A stretch of 64,000 nt of DNA from Perilla frutescens (GCA_026008535.1 BRKX01000009.1:33794501-33858500), one strand, 5' to 3'; positions 24,567 through 36,233 are shown, counted from the stretch's first letter. A program made the numbers and translations. Notes: generated by a model from the sequence alone, not told the origin.

Positions 24567-25364
24567 CACGTCAGCTCTGATGGTCGTGGTTCAATCCGAC
24601 GTGTCAAGTTTTATCTTACGTGTCTTCTATTTTCTTACGTGTCTATCAAGTTGTAATAGCATAGATATTCTATAAAAAAAGTCGAACAAAAAAAATCCGA
24701 TATAAAAGAAAAAGAGAAATCCGAAAATTAAAAAAAAATCGACAAAAAAGAGGAATCCATTGTCTTACCTTTTTTAGTTCTATTTTATTTTGGTACTTTC
24801 CTTCTAGTTTATTTCATAGTTGGTAATTTCCTTTTGAGTCTTGTTCTATTTTTGCAACTTCCCTTCTAGCATTAGTCTTTAGTTGGTAGTTTCCAATTGA
24901 GTTGTAATTTATTTTTGGGAACTTCCCTTCTAGCATCTAGTCTAATTAAGGTATTTAGATTGTGTCACACTAGTGGTACACACATCTAAATCTCTTTCTT
25001 TCCTTCTTAGTTTCTTGTTTCCTTTTCTTTTCTATTTCTTTCCTTAGGATTTATTTTAGATTTCTATTCTATTTGGGAACTTCAAAAATACATCTAATTC
25101 TTTCCTTATCTTGATTTCTTCCATTCCAATCCTTTCAAATCTTCCATATACTCCCCCACACCTATAATTTTCGCCCATCACACTTGAAGGGCTCGAAAAT
25201 CTGCCCTAGTTCACCTACACCACTTATCTACACCCATATACACCATCCAAACCATACGTTATGCACCCATGCACCATCCAATTCATACACCATACACCAC
25301 TCATACTCCGTACACCCGTACACCATATATACCAAATTCTCACCATCTCTACACCAACAACGAA
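24567..25364 (+). other. Element E leader
   Basis: About 800 bases, non-coding, AT-rich. Contains three loosely repeated segments on the pattern CCTTCTAG..TTAGTTGGTA..TTTCC (24770-24950) and an A/C-rich tract before gag. No gene is seen. Confidence 0.5.
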
Positions 25365-26564
25365 ATGATCATCCTCGAGTTCGAAGGTCTACACGATCCT
25401 GCTGCTTACCTAGATTGGGAATGGAAAGTTGACAAAATCTGAGTGCTATGACTTCCCCGAACAAAAGAAAGTATAGCTAGTTTCGTTGAAGTTTAGAGGC
25501 TATGCAGCAACATGGTGGGGATTCCAACAGAACCGGTGCCACTGAGATCGCCTTTCACCTATTGACACATGGCATAAGTTAAGAGATTTGATGCGGAAAC
25601 GCTTCATTCAAAACCACTACCAATGGGAGTTAGATGAAAAGCTACACAAGCTTACGCAAAGAGATCAAATTATAAATGGCTACTACAACGAAATGATTGA
25701 AGCCATGAGACGAGCTGATGTAGAAGAATATCCAGAAGATACCATGGACAGATTTCTAGTTGGTCTACGAAGGGTAATTCATGAAAAAGTAGCATTGTAT
25801 CACTTTGATGAGTTGGAGGACATGGTGGAATATGCCATTCGGATAGAAAAGTGGCTAGAGGAGCTAGAGACGAGATCCAAGGTAGTGATTCAAGTGGAGA
25901 CCAACAAAAAGTTACCAACTGAGTTCGTTGCCACCAATGAAGATTCTACTTCCAAGGTATCAATTTTAAACATTGTTGAAGCATCTATTAAAGAGTTGTC
26001 ATCTGTTTCCGTGTGCTTAGACATTGGAGAAGTTGAGGTAATTGAGGAATCTAAGCCGGAAGTAGACATGACCAAGGAGGAGATGCCAGATTTGGAGGAC
26101 TTAGTTGTAGAAGATTGCAATTTAGAAGTTTCGTCCATGGAGATGACCAATCCTAAAGATTGTATGGAGGAACAACTACAAGTTGTGAATTTGGAGATCC
26201 ATGATGCAGATGAGGAAGCCGAAGTAGTTGAAAACATGTTGGAGTTACAACCATGTTCACAAACAGAGGATGACATCATTTTGGAAATAGATGTCGCACA
26301 AGTGGAGCCCTTGCAAAAACACATGGCGGATCCATTGATTTCTAACATTTTTTGTCAACCATGTTCTTTTATTATTTTAATCTTACAGGTTGCCAAAGAT
26401 GTTCCACATGATATTGATGTGCCACCAGACTTATTTGTGGTTCCTATGTCCATGCATCCCATGAAGTTGCAACTTGTGCAAAAAGATATTGATGATCGAT
26501 TCGTCATAGTCTTTGATCGCGGAGATTTGAATTCGAGGAAAAATTCTTGTCAAGAGGAGGAGAA
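25365..26564 (+). pseudogene. Element E gag
   Basis: Ty3 gag, the particle protein. ATG at 25365; FEGLHDPAAYLDWEWKVDKI then a stop and frame breaks up to 25588. Open from there to 26658: LRDLMRKRFIQNHYQ, YNEMIEAMRRADV, the RFLVGLRR..I helix and YAIRIEKWLEEL belong to the Retrotrans_gag fold. After residue 110 it is a long acidic Val/Glu/Met-rich region without a zinc knuckle or protease. It ends at SRKNSCQEEEND, which overlaps the polypurine tract and runs into the LTR start. Internal parts of pol were lost. Confidence 0.75.
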
Positions 26565-26595
26565 TGATGAAGGCACGATAAGCATGAAAGAGTCA

Positions 26596-27043
26596 TACCT
26601 CCTGGATCAAAGACGAACACGAACTGGCCATCAAATTCCTTTTTCACAAACTGCATAAAATGCATCTTCAAGATCATGAACATCCACTCGATGACAAGTG
26701 GTCGAAATTTCAACTCCTTAGAATGTGTGGCATGTGCGAACAAATCTGGGGGTACACCAATATCTAATGGAACATTTTCAACAACCTGTAGAATATAGAC
26801 TTCACAAGAAAATGATGGACAAATAATGTTAGAACTCGGCAGCTCCTCTATGCTTGCTTGTTCGAGCTCTTCATGATCTTCAACCATTGCCTCACGGATG
26901 CCATTCTCCTTTTTATAACAAGGTTGTATCTCCGACAACTTCTCAACTATTTCAGATTCCTCAACGGCGGCAACAATCTCTATATTAGTTGTTTCTATCA
27001 TGTCCATCTCATGCCATGTATTGATAGGAGGATGAATTCTTTT
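26596..27043 (-). pseudogene. Inverted second copy of element E gag C-terminus
   Basis: Minus-strand translation (LQVVENVPLDIGVPPDLF, FDGQFVFVFDPGG) aligns with the plus-strand gag end (LQVAKDVPHDIDVPPDLF, IDDRFVIVFDRGD). It lies inside the 3' end of element E, head to head with the intact gag, and is bounded by LTR-start repeats. Confidence 0.8.
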
Positions 27044-27057
27044 CAATAGGAGGGGAA

Positions 27058-27144
27058 TGATGAAGGCACAATAAGCATGAAAGAGTCAACCATCCGGATC
27101 ATATACCCATACATGACTCTTTCATGCTTATCGTGCCTTCATCA
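27058..27144. repeat. Near-perfect 87-base palindrome of LTR starts
   Basis: Arms 27058-27088 and 27114-27144 are inverted copies of the 31-base element E LTR start, separated by 25 bases. One mismatch (A for G at the CACAATAAGC position in the left arm). Could fold into a cruciform or RNA hairpin. Confidence 0.9.
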
Positions 27145-28490
27145 AGAAGAGAAGAAAAATGAAGCGTACTATGGTCAGGACAAAGCACTCTAGAACAGAA
27201 TCTAATTATCGTGCTGAAGGAAATGCTGGAAATTCAACAATTCATAGTTGTCCAGCTGAGCAAACATTAGCTCATGTAATGGAAAACCTCATCAAGTCCG
27301 CTAACATTGATGTTCCAGAAATGTGCACTGAGGAAGCGCAAAAGAACTGGAAACATCCTCAAGTTCATCAACATTGGGTGTTAGGTGAAATTTAAAGAAT
27401 CAGAAGAGAGCAACATCAGCAAAATCTGGAAGCAATCAGGCTAGAAGAGCAATGCATTCTCCATGAAGTAACCAACGATGCTTCCATATCAAGACAAACT
27501 GCTATTCACCAAGTGGCAAAACAGCTGGTATTTGATGAACTACCACCAGCTACTAAGATAGATACTCACCTTACAGCTATGCCCTAACCAACTGAGGAAC
27601 CCATTGAACCCTCAGTCGTCTCAGAAGAATCTCACGCAGCTCTAACAGAGCCTTCTTCTCCACCAGCAGAAGAAGAAACAGCTGCTGAAGATCCAGCTGA
27701 CCAAATAATTCAGCTGGCAACTGTTCCTAAAGTGCAGGATATAGTGATCTTTGCTGATCCTGTCCAGAACGCACTTCAAGCTCAAGCTCAAGCAGACCCC
27801 AAGACTCCCTCTGAATCAAGCCATAATGATACAATTGATCTGGGAGATGCAGATCAGTTAGTGGCCAAGACTGCTGAGCAAACAGCTGATCAATCCAAAA
27901 CAGTTCTTTGTGAAGAACTTGAAGCTACTGAAGATGGAGATAAAGCATCATCTAGAAGAGATGATGTGCAGCTAACCATTGCAACTGATCAGTCCAGTCC
28001 TGTAGGAACAATCCAAGCAGACAATCAGTCCAGACGATCACCAGGCCAATTAATAACTTATCAATGAGAGCTACTTCAGAGCCCTCAACAACAGTTGAAG
28101 CGGCACGAGAAGCTGATCAGAAAGCTTCAAGCCCACACCAGACTCTAAACATCTGAAGGTGAGTCCTCTAGCTCTGATGATGGGGAAAGCAGTCCCACTT
28201 TACCTGCCGCCAAGAGAAGAAGAACTGAACACAAGCGAGATTAAGAGCCTGATCAAGCAAAGCTGATTCAAGACTCTTTAGTTATTATCTTGTGATTCAG
28301 TGTACTCAAAATCTCATTCGAGAAATAAAATTATTTTTGCAAAATAAATGACATGTCAGCATTTGTTTTGAAATTTCGAACCTTTGGCAGACCAATGACA
28401 CGTTTCACAGTCATTTCAAACCAACGACTAAAAATGACAAGGGGCGTTTAATTCTTTCAACTAACACATTTATGAGTCTCTTTCCTCACT

Positions 28491-28499
28491 TATAAAAAC
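28491..28499 (+). promoter_or_regulatory. TATA box before extra ORF copy 2
   Basis: CACTTATAAAAACCCC about 180 bases before the ATG at 28672, followed by an A/C-rich leader typical of plant 5' untranslated regions. Suggests the ORF has its own promoter. Confidence 0.5.
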
Positions 28500-28671
28500 C
28501 CCTTGCTCAAAATTTTGAGAGAATACAAAAATACAACACTACAACACCAAAAACAACTTCAGAAGAGAAATCTCAAACTCTTCAAAGAAAATCATCTTTC
28601 AAAAGAGTATTCTCTCTTTCTCTCTTAAAAAAAGGGACTTCAATTCAAACTTAGCCAATATTTTCAAAAAA

Positions 28672-30562
28672 ATGGCTGAACCATTCAAAGCTTTTACTTC
28701 TTTCAAAGAGCAAATGATGAGAGATAAATTTCTAGAAAGACAGAAATTTCAATTGATTCTTAAAGAATCAAACAATCCTTTTCTTCTGGCCAATCTTCAC
28801 AAGACCGGAATTCTGCACTACCTAGAAACTCCTCCAAGATTCTTCAGACAAAACTTGGTAAGCGAGTTCTTGTTTCAAGCAAAGGTCAATGCAGATGGGA
28901 AGGTCATACAATCAGTGATTTAAGGAAAGAAACTCCAAATCACTGAAAGAAAGATTGCAGAAATCTTTCAACCTCCCAGAAAAGGCTCTAAGGTTCAAGA
29001 TTTGAAAGATTCAGCTGAACCATACTAGAAAGAATGGCATGCTTCAAATTGCTCCAAGCAATTCAGTTTTACCACAACTAAAACTGATTTGAAGTCCGAG
29101 TATGGAGTCATGCTCGATATTACGAACAAAATGATGTTCGGCACCATTGGAAGCCTGAGTCAATCGACTCAAGAAAGATACAAGGTAATGATACACCTTG
29201 TTGAATGATTGGAAGCTAATTGGGCAGAGTTTGTCTTCTCCCAATTCAAGCATCAAGTCATCAAAGCTGCCGACTCAAAAAGGACTGAGAAATTTAAGTC
29301 CGAAGTAGGACATGTTCTAAGAATGAGCAAGCTCCTAGAAGATATGCTGAATCTTCCAAATGATGATGCGCTACCAGTTCTCAAATCCCACTAGATTCCC
29401 AAGAAAGGGAAATCACATCTTCAGTCACTCAAGAAGAAGAGCAGATCTAAAGCCAAGTCTAGCAATACAACTTCAAGCAGTTCAGACGCCAATGAAGTTC
29501 CCTCTCCTTACTCCAAAAATGGATCATCAGTTGACTTCAAGCCCTATACTGATCCAGATGAGCTCATTCCCTTCATCAGAATCCCTCATCCAAATTATGG
29601 AGTTGAGTTCTTCAGGAGAGCCTGCCCTTCTCTCCAGCTGACTGAAGACAACATTCACACTTTCTACAGTGGCGAATATGCAGTCAAGAGTGCTTAGAAG
29701 GATGTAACGAATCTCTTTCTCACTCACTTCACTTATGTTGCCAAGCAAGACAATCAGCTGTTCAAACAGCTGCACTGGTACTTTTACTGGTATAACTGGA
29801 GACATTCAATGTTAATCCAATCACATTTCTTACTAACTGTCTTTCTTGGCATGAGCTTTTGGCAACGTTAAGAGACTTGGAGCCTTAAATGGATTAGAGC
29901 CTCAAATCCATTTCCTCCAAATATTGTGCAAGTCCAGCGGATTATAAAGCGTCAACTTGATAACAACATTCCAGCTAAGGCCCTGCTAGCTGATGTTCAA
30001 GCCAGTTTGAGATCGTAAGGAGTTGCAACTGAAAAGCAGTTTGCCAATAATCCAGTCGATCAATGTTGCCTACAACTGAATCTTGATCCAATTCAGTCAG
30101 AAAAGGCACATCTACAAGCTATGGGTACCACTGAAGAGATAGATCAAGATCTTTCTCATACTCAAGTAGTGGTAACTCCAAGGAGTCAACATCCTCAACA
30201 AAGTGGAGCCAAAAACGATGAAGACACTGCCACGTCTCCAGATCTCCTGTCCAGAGGCTATGTTACTCCCCTTATCAAGTCATACTCAAGAGCTGCAAAC
30301 TGATGATTAATCAATCCAGCTCATCCTGCAAGGAATTAAAGAGCTGACCACCTTGAAGCTGACCACCTCAGTAGTTGCTCTTAAGCAACTTCAGCATGCT
30401 GAGACTCTAGTCAAAACTGATTCCTTTCAGGACATCATCAGTTCAGCTTCCAAAAGGAAACGGTCAAATGGCTCTAGAGAAAGCGGAGAAGCTAGTCCCA
30501 TCCGACCACTCAAGAAGACGAAATTGACAAAAAGTCAATCAGCAGCTGCTCAACAAAACTGA
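28672..30562 (+). pseudogene. Element D extra ORF copy 2
   Basis: ATG at 28672 (MAEPFKAFTSFKEQM). Early stop at 28921, then more than five further stops or frame breaks. Recognisable blocks: ILHYLETPPRFFRQNLVSEF (matches copy 1 FLEETPSKKYPEPVCEFY), IPHPNYGVEFFRRACPSLQL, the most conserved LHWYFYWYNWRHSMLIQSHF plus GMSFW, and a basic tail (SASKRKRSNGS, RPLKKTKLTKSQ). Same architecture as copy 1: conserved aromatic core, variable Gln/Ser-rich region, basic end. No known catalytic motif seen. Not functional as it stands. Confidence 0.65.
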
Positions 30563-30811
30563 TCAAATCAGTTAAAGGTGACATTATCAGTTTAGCAGAA
30601 AACTGACGCCTCGAGCTCCAAGTCCCTCCTCTCATCAGTTGCCTGATCAATCCTCTTCGATAAGCTTCTATACTCTCTGTTCCTCAAAGCTTATTTTTTT
30701 TAATAAAAAATTTATCATTAACATTTCAAAATAAGCTTATTGTTCATCTGAGTTGTCATTTAGGTCTCTATACTCAGCATTAAAGTATAAAGAGACGAAT
30801 TTTCTGAGACA

Positions 30812-30820
30812 TATAAATAG
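30812..30820 (+). promoter_or_regulatory. TATA box before extra ORF copy 3
   Basis: ACATATAAATAGC, about 160 bases before the ATG at 30978. The following CT-rich leader and the spacing are like copy 2, supporting a repeated promoter-plus-ORF unit. Confidence 0.5.
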
Positions 30821-30977
30821 CAAATCTTCTAGGAAATTACTGCTTTTAAAAGCAGTGGAGAAGTTGAATGAAAATAAGAACTCTTAACAGAGACAAAAAC
30901 ACTCTCTAATTTCATTTCTTCTTCTTGTCTTCTCACTTATCCAAAGCTCCTTCCTTCTCATATCATATCATCGAAAA

Positions 30978-32384
30978 ATGGCTTTCTCGTTCCACTAAAT
31001 GAATATGAAACTTCTAATAAAGAACCTCATAACAGATAAATTCATTGACCGAGAGTTTTTCAAGCTCGAATCGGTGCTGAGAAGACTAGCATGATCTTTT
31101 ACTTGTTGAAAACATGCGGGCTTTTATCTTTCATTACAACACAGCCCAAGAGAAAGCATCTCCCACTTGTAGCTGAGTTCTACTACCATGCGGAAATCTA
31201 TGGACAAAACATACTATCTGTTGTCCAAGATTAGGTTATCATCATCAAGAAAGATGTGTTAACCAACCTATTTCAGCTCCCCGATAAAGGCCCGAAGGTG
31301 AATGAACTAGCGCTCCCTTAAAAGTTGGAGTTGTGGAACAACTAGAAGCTTGCACACGTTGATCACCGAGACTTTTCAAATAATTTAAAAGATAATCTCT
31401 CTCCAACCATAGTCCAGATCTTGGACATTGTGATGCATATTTTCCTCAGCAGCATCACCAACGCGCAGTTCAACGACAACACCTCTCATCTCATGGTCGT
31501 CATATATTACGGATGCAAGGCTGATTGGGCATCCTTTATATTAGCTCAGCTTCGCAGTCATGTGAGGCGTGCTGAGATCGATCTAACCTCTAGCACATTC
31601 AAAGCCAAGTTAGGATTTGTCAATCGACTCAGTCATATCATCACGGAGCAGCTTGAAACAGTCCATGGTGGATATTTCTCACTAGAAGAGATCTCCTTCC
31701 TACAGTTTACATTCACCACAAACATTGTGAAGTAATTGGCCACCCTAGGAAGTCGAGACTTCAGCTCACGACGGACTACAGCCCAGCCAGAGGAAAGCAT
31801 CCGCTCCTTTATGCTGAATTTCCAGCTGATGCAGATCAGTCTTCGACTGACAGTGACTCTTTCACTTATATAAGTGATGAGTCTACTGCACTTGCAACCA
31901 GCGAACCTTCTTACATCACTGTCCCAGAAACTCTGGAAGAAGGCTTCAATGCAAGCTTTAACCAACAACTAGAAAGTTATTTTGGTCGAATAAGGGATCA
32001 CAGTCCGTTTCTCTTCAAACATCTTCAAAGATATCTCCAGTATCACCTATGGAGATACCAGGTGGATGATATACCACAATGCTAATGATGGCAGACAAAC
32101 AAGGCTACTCATACTGGATTGAGGAAGGTCAATGGAGCAGGAGCTGGATGAACTATCCGCTCGATACACCTCTATCAGTCCTAGAAATCATAGATTCCAT
32201 GATTAAGAGGTTTCAAACCTCAGTGCCTCATGATGCATCCCTTCTCAAACATGAGCCCTCCAACGCATCCACAACTCCTTTTCAAGAGGATGCTCTCATC
32301 ACCCTACCAGACGAGCCACTTCTCGAACTCGTATCAGCTTCTTCTTTTAGGAAAGATCCACTCTCTCAGATCTTGACCAACTGA
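30978..32384 (+). pseudogene. Element D extra ORF copy 3, most diverged
   Basis: ATG at 30978 (MAFSFH). Matching blocks: TCGLLSFITTQPKRKHLPL and VAEFYYHAEIYG near the start, a helical segment at 31421-31735, and FKHLQRYLQYHLWRYQ (near 32020), aligning to the aromatic core of copies 1 and 2. Several stops (for example at 31014 and 31733) break it. The end is acidic rather than basic. It is the copy nearest the 3' LTR. Same unknown family, non-functional. Confidence 0.55.
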
Positions 32385-33368
32385 TGATGACAAAGGAGTT
32401 ATATGCATGGTTGTCCGCTCCTATGCCTGCACTCCAAGCTCCCCACATCACCTGCTTGATGGCCATTTCTTTCTCTCCCCTGCCACAGTTGTCACTGCCA
32501 AACTATGACTTCCATTAGCTCACTAACAATCTACCTTTCAAGGGGAAGCTACTCACGAGGGGGAACCTATCCATCAGGGGGAAGCTATTCGTGAGGGAGA
32601 AGTCCAATTTGAGCAATGCCCAGCTTAAGATTATTTTTGGACTTGGGAGAATGCCCAGCTGAAACAACGGCAAGAATGGGGTATCCACAGTATACCAAGC
32701 ATCTCTCCCTGCAAGTATGAAAAAGGAGAATCAAGCAAAAGAAGAAGGAACTGAGTGTTAAACAGTTCTAACTGAAGAATGAAGTTAAAATATCAAGTCT
32801 TGATATTCTCTCTCTCTTACTTTCTTATATTTCTTCATCTTCTCTGCTCAATCAGTTTCTAACCATGCTCTTTTGTTTATAATACAAATATTATGATCAT
32901 GTTGATATGTCTCTTTTAATAGCTTAAGACTTTCCATGTGCTCTGATAAATGACCAATATGCATGAAAATCAGAATTGAGCTGTTTTAGAACTGAAACAT
33001 TTGAAGCTTTTTAAGTTGTGCAAATGAGTACTCAAATATCTTAAGGCCATTTAAGCTGCATTTCTCATCAGCAAAAATTCTGATGCCTTACAGATAAAAC
33101 TCGTTAAGCTCATATATTAGTGTATGCTTCATTACTCTGATACTCATCTTATTATCAAAGCTTTGATGATTATATCAAAGCTTTGATACTCATGAATGTC
33201 TAAACTGTTAGCTTTTGAAAGCTACAAGCATCTAAGACTGTTCTGATGAACATGCATGGTCTGATTTCAGCCTTGATACCAAAATCTGGTACAGGCTCGG
33301 ATGCTCAATCATGAAAGATAACCTCGTACAGTTTTTCCATCATCAAATCAGCTGGTTTTGACATCATC
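32385..33368 (+). other. Element D 3' non-coding region
   Basis: About 980 bases without a coding frame between the last extra ORF and the polypurine tract. Contains GGGGAAGCTA-type short repeats (32540-32600) and TATCAAAGCTTTGAT-type palindromes (33155-33190). Otherwise nothing recognised. Confidence 0.5.
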
Positions 33369-33382
33369 AAAAAGGGGGGAAA
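33369..33382 (+). other. Polypurine tract of element D
   Basis: AAAAAGGGGGGAAA one base before the LTR start, the usual arrangement in SIRE-like elements. Confidence 0.85.
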
Positions 33383-33383
33383 T

Positions 33384-35092
33384 TGTTAGGAAAATTGTTG
33401 GGAAAATTTCAAATTATGGTTTTGATGAAATGTTAAAACATGTGTGATGATTTAATGAAAAACCGCAGGTTATGAAAAGCTGAAAATCAGGGATAATGAC
33501 CAAGTAAGGCTTCAAGCTGAAATGAGAGACGGCTATTTAGAAGCATGGTCAACCAGCTTACAATGTTGCCTTGATCAGTTCAGTCAAAGTCAACTCTTCA
33601 AAGCTTAAGAAAAGCTGTAAAGGGGGGAAAAGAACTTTGGAGACTGGTAGGCATCCATAGATAAGTAATCATCTGTTTTAGCAGAAAGCCAAGATAGACT
33701 GATGAATAGAGCCAGCTTGAAAGCTGAAACTGAACTAATCAAAGATCAGTCAGTCACATAGGGCTGACACTAAACTGATCAAAGATCAGTTAGGTAGGAA
33801 AATAGCTCTAAAAGCATTGAGCCACTACTGAACTGACCATAGATCAGTTCAAGGAGAAAAGGAAAAAGCTCAATCAGGTAGCCAACTGATAAGTATATCA
33901 GGATAGAAGCTCAAGACAGTTGAGGATCTGTCAACTTGACAATCTCAGAGCTGAAAGCCGAGATAGCTGAAAGCCCATCAGCTGAATGTCCAAAAATGAT
34001 AGCCGAATCACCTGCTCCTTCTGACAAGCAGTCAATGAAGATCTTAACAGGAAATCTTTAAAAGATCATGATGATCTTAGAGCATAGAACATTTAAGTCA
34101 AAACAGCTAGTTCATTAAGAGCTTCAAATGGCTACAGGCATTAAAATGCCACCGGTGAATTCTAAACAATCACCAATCATAACGGTCAAAAATCACCCAT
34201 CTATTTAAAGAGGGTGAAATTAATTTTGGCCAAGACTTTCGTCAATCTAACTTTGCTATTTTGCAGAACGAGCTTTTCTTTCTCCCTCTCCACAGCTCAA
34301 CGCTTAATACTCTCAAAGTGCGAAAGGTCTCAACTGAGAAGGCGTGCTTGAAGTCCAAAGCAAGCTGCTAAGCTGATGCAGAATTCCAGCAAGAGCAAAG
34401 CTTCTCAGTTTAGTCCCTCAAAGATCAACCACTCAGCTCAAGCTAAAGGAGCATTCCAGGTTGATAACAGATTCAAGACTCCTTTCTTGAAGATCGAGCG
34501 AGATCTAATATCGTGTAAAGACAGGAAATAGCACCTAAAGTCTCAGTGAGCAGTTGGGACCGTTAAGTGTGAGCTGTCGACCCAAAAATTGGCTGAGGAG
34601 GAGCGTGTACCGATGGGTCCGTTCTTCCGGGACAGCAACAGTTGGAAAGGAGGTCGCGCTCGGGTTGAAGGGTGCCGTTTTCAGGTCCAACAGGAATTCT
34701 TCACTGTGTAACAGTAATAAAGAAACTTTACACTTGTATAGTGGATTGCCCTTCTGCGGAAGGAAGAAAGGACGTAGAAGTAGGAAGCTTCGAACCTCTA
34801 TAAAGTCCTGTGTGTGCTGTTCTTACTACTTTCAGCTTTGCATGTTCTTAAACTGCACACCTTCACACACACAGACTGCATTAACGAGCTTCAGCCAAGT
34901 CTTCAAAGCTATCAGTTTACAACTGATAAGCTCACCAGCTAAGCTTTAGTCAGGCCTTCTCAACTGGTCAATAAGCACATATAAAATATAGAAAGCGAGT
35001 TAGGGCCCTATCTATTCCATATCCGTTCAAGTTTTTGAAGTTAGTTTATTCACCCCCCTCTAAACTGACATAGACTCACACCGGGACCAACA
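33384..35092 (+). repeat. Element D 3' LTR
   Basis: 1709 bases from TGTTAGGAAAATTG to GGGACCAACA. TATA-like TATTTAAAG at 34202. Rich in AGCTGAA and GATCAGTT short repeats (33470-34060). Flank ttagc (35093-35097) would be the target duplication; its partner is not in the window, so the boundary rests on the TG..CA ends and the polypurine tract. Confidence 0.8.
34202..34210 (+). promoter_or_regulatory. TATA-like box in element D LTR
   Basis: CTATTTAAAGAGGG, about 820 bases into the LTR. Probable promoter. Confidence 0.4.
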
Positions 35093-35395
35093 TTAGCCTC
35101 TTATTCGAGTCACATAACCCTTACAGTTGAGTCGACGTGTGTTCGATCCTATCTCATCCCGGATCACATCATTGAACAAGTTCAACACTATATATGTTAA
35201 TCTGTGATCAAATTTACAATAAGATTAAGGCACGACAATCTGTAGAAAGCAACACAATCAAACAGTAAAAGTCAAAGATGATAGAATGAGTAGACGATTG
35301 GGCGGACTCCAATGGTCGAGTCGATAGATAATATAGGAATACTAGTCGTAAAGTGGTAAATAAAGGAGAAATAATGATTAATAAGAATAAAATGG
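35093..35395. other. Spacer right of element D
   Basis: About 300 bases without recognised features. Confidence 0.5.
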
Positions 35396-35412
35396 AGGGC
35401 AAAGGTCCAATT

Positions 35413-35632
35413 TTTTTATTATCAAGGGTAACCCGCAACCGCTACCGAGGTGCGCATTGGGTAAATCTCGCCCCTGTGTAATAGTCTGCAAACCACACAG
35501 GGGAGGTTAACCACACTTGGCAAACCAAGTGTGACAGGCTCACACCTAGTTGTGTTGGTGGTGGGATTCGAACTTCAGACCTTTGGCCTCAAGATAACAT
35601 CACCCCACTACTAGGCCATCCTAAGGGGACGA
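35413..35632 (-). mobile_element. Au-type SINE, full length
   Basis: Minus strand reads from a tRNA-like head (box A near GGCCTAGTAGTGG, box B AGTTCGAATCC at about 35568-35578) through CCTGTGTGGTTTGCAG and TTTACCCAATGCGCACC to GGTTGCGGGTTACCC and a short AT tail. These are hallmarks of plant Au SINEs. Flanked by 13-base duplications CAAAGGTCYAATT (35400-35412 and 35633-35645), one mismatch. Confidence 0.85.
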
Positions 35633-36233
35633 CAAAGGTCTAATTTGATCCTATAACTATTTGTGTAGGGGCACTTTGATCGATGTTTATCTTGTTAGTT
35701 CAAAGTGATCTCATAACTATTCTAAGGGTTCAATTTGATACATATTTTGATCCTCCAACTAACGGAGACAGAGAGAAATGGCGTTAATAATACCCGTTAA
35801 AACACACACTACTAACACATATTTTTCGCACGTACTTAGATTATCACATATTAACACATACTTTTTACACACATATGGATTGAACACGAAATTGCTCCAT
35901 TTTGACAGATAAATTAAAACACATTTTCTTCTCATCTCCTCATCAACAAATTCGTCCATTTTTCCATTCACATTCTCATCCAAAACAACATATTTAATTT
36001 CACCTTCACACCACCTCCATTCACAATTTTATGGAGTTTTTGATTTTCTATCAATTTTATACTAATTTTTTTGCCCTATTTTAATTTTTATTAATAGGTT
36101 TCTTATTTTGTATCAATGTTATGCTATTTTCACTACTAATTAACATATGCTCTAAATTACAGTGGCATTCGACATTTTCTTCACTCTTCATGGAGTTCAA
36201 AGTTGGATCTTAAGAGAGATAGACATAGAGACA

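Larger units (their letters stand above)
23403..27144 (+). mobile_element. Element E: gag-only Ty3 element with inverted LTR-start ends
   Basis: 3742-base insertion in extra ORF copy 1 of element D, flanked by AGAAG on both sides (23398-23402 and 27145-27149). Left to right: 5' LTR, tRNA-Met type primer site, gag, polypurine tract and LTR start at 26565. An inverted gag fragment (27043-26596), a second polypurine-LTR start (27058-27088) and an inverted LTR start (27144-27114) follow. The outer ends are 31-base inverted repeats starting TGATGAAGGCACG. No RT, RNase H or integrase is present, so it depended on another element. Confidence 0.8.
21895..28244 (+). pseudogene. Element D extra ORF copy 1, split by element E
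   Basis: ATG at 21895; coding remains run to 23402, then resume at 27145 after element E and end at 28244. Features: FLEETPSKKYPEPVCEFY near the start, then IPPRNSGAEYFR and FARYYYWYPWRYCFKLKAHF before the insertion. After E come an acidic, Ala/Glu/Pro-rich region and a basic end (AAKRRRTEHKRD). It aligns with copies 2 and 3. The family resembles the putative plant transposon protein seen after pol in SIRE-like elements of asterids. Function is unknown. Many stops are present besides the insertion. The basic C-terminus could be a nuclear signal, which is inference. Confidence 0.65.
18767..35092 (+). mobile_element. Element D: SIRE-like Copia retrotransposon with extra ORFs, 5' part missing
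   Basis: Plus-strand Copia remains right of element A: gag end, integrase and partial RT to 21150, three copies of an extra ORF, polypurine tract AAAAAGGGGGGAAA and a 3' LTR starting TGTTAGG. Copia order, the WMWIPKHMINLSGPAIV-type linker before integrase, extra ORFs after pol and this polypurine/LTR start fit the SIRE/Maximus group. The 5' LTR and most of gag are not in the window: A inserted here and the sequence left of A has been replaced. Element E is inserted in the first extra ORF. Confidence 0.75.

Noticed and set aside
30563..30811. A solo LTR between the second and third extra ORF copies of element D
   Set aside because: No TG..CA ends or target duplication found; better read as leader or promoter sequence.
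34554..34949. 131-residue frame in the element D 3' LTR
   Set aside because: Entirely inside the LTR and without a recognisable domain.
35560..35590. tRNA gene suggested by a GTTCGAATCC box
   Set aside because: No cloverleaf; it is box B of an Au SINE.
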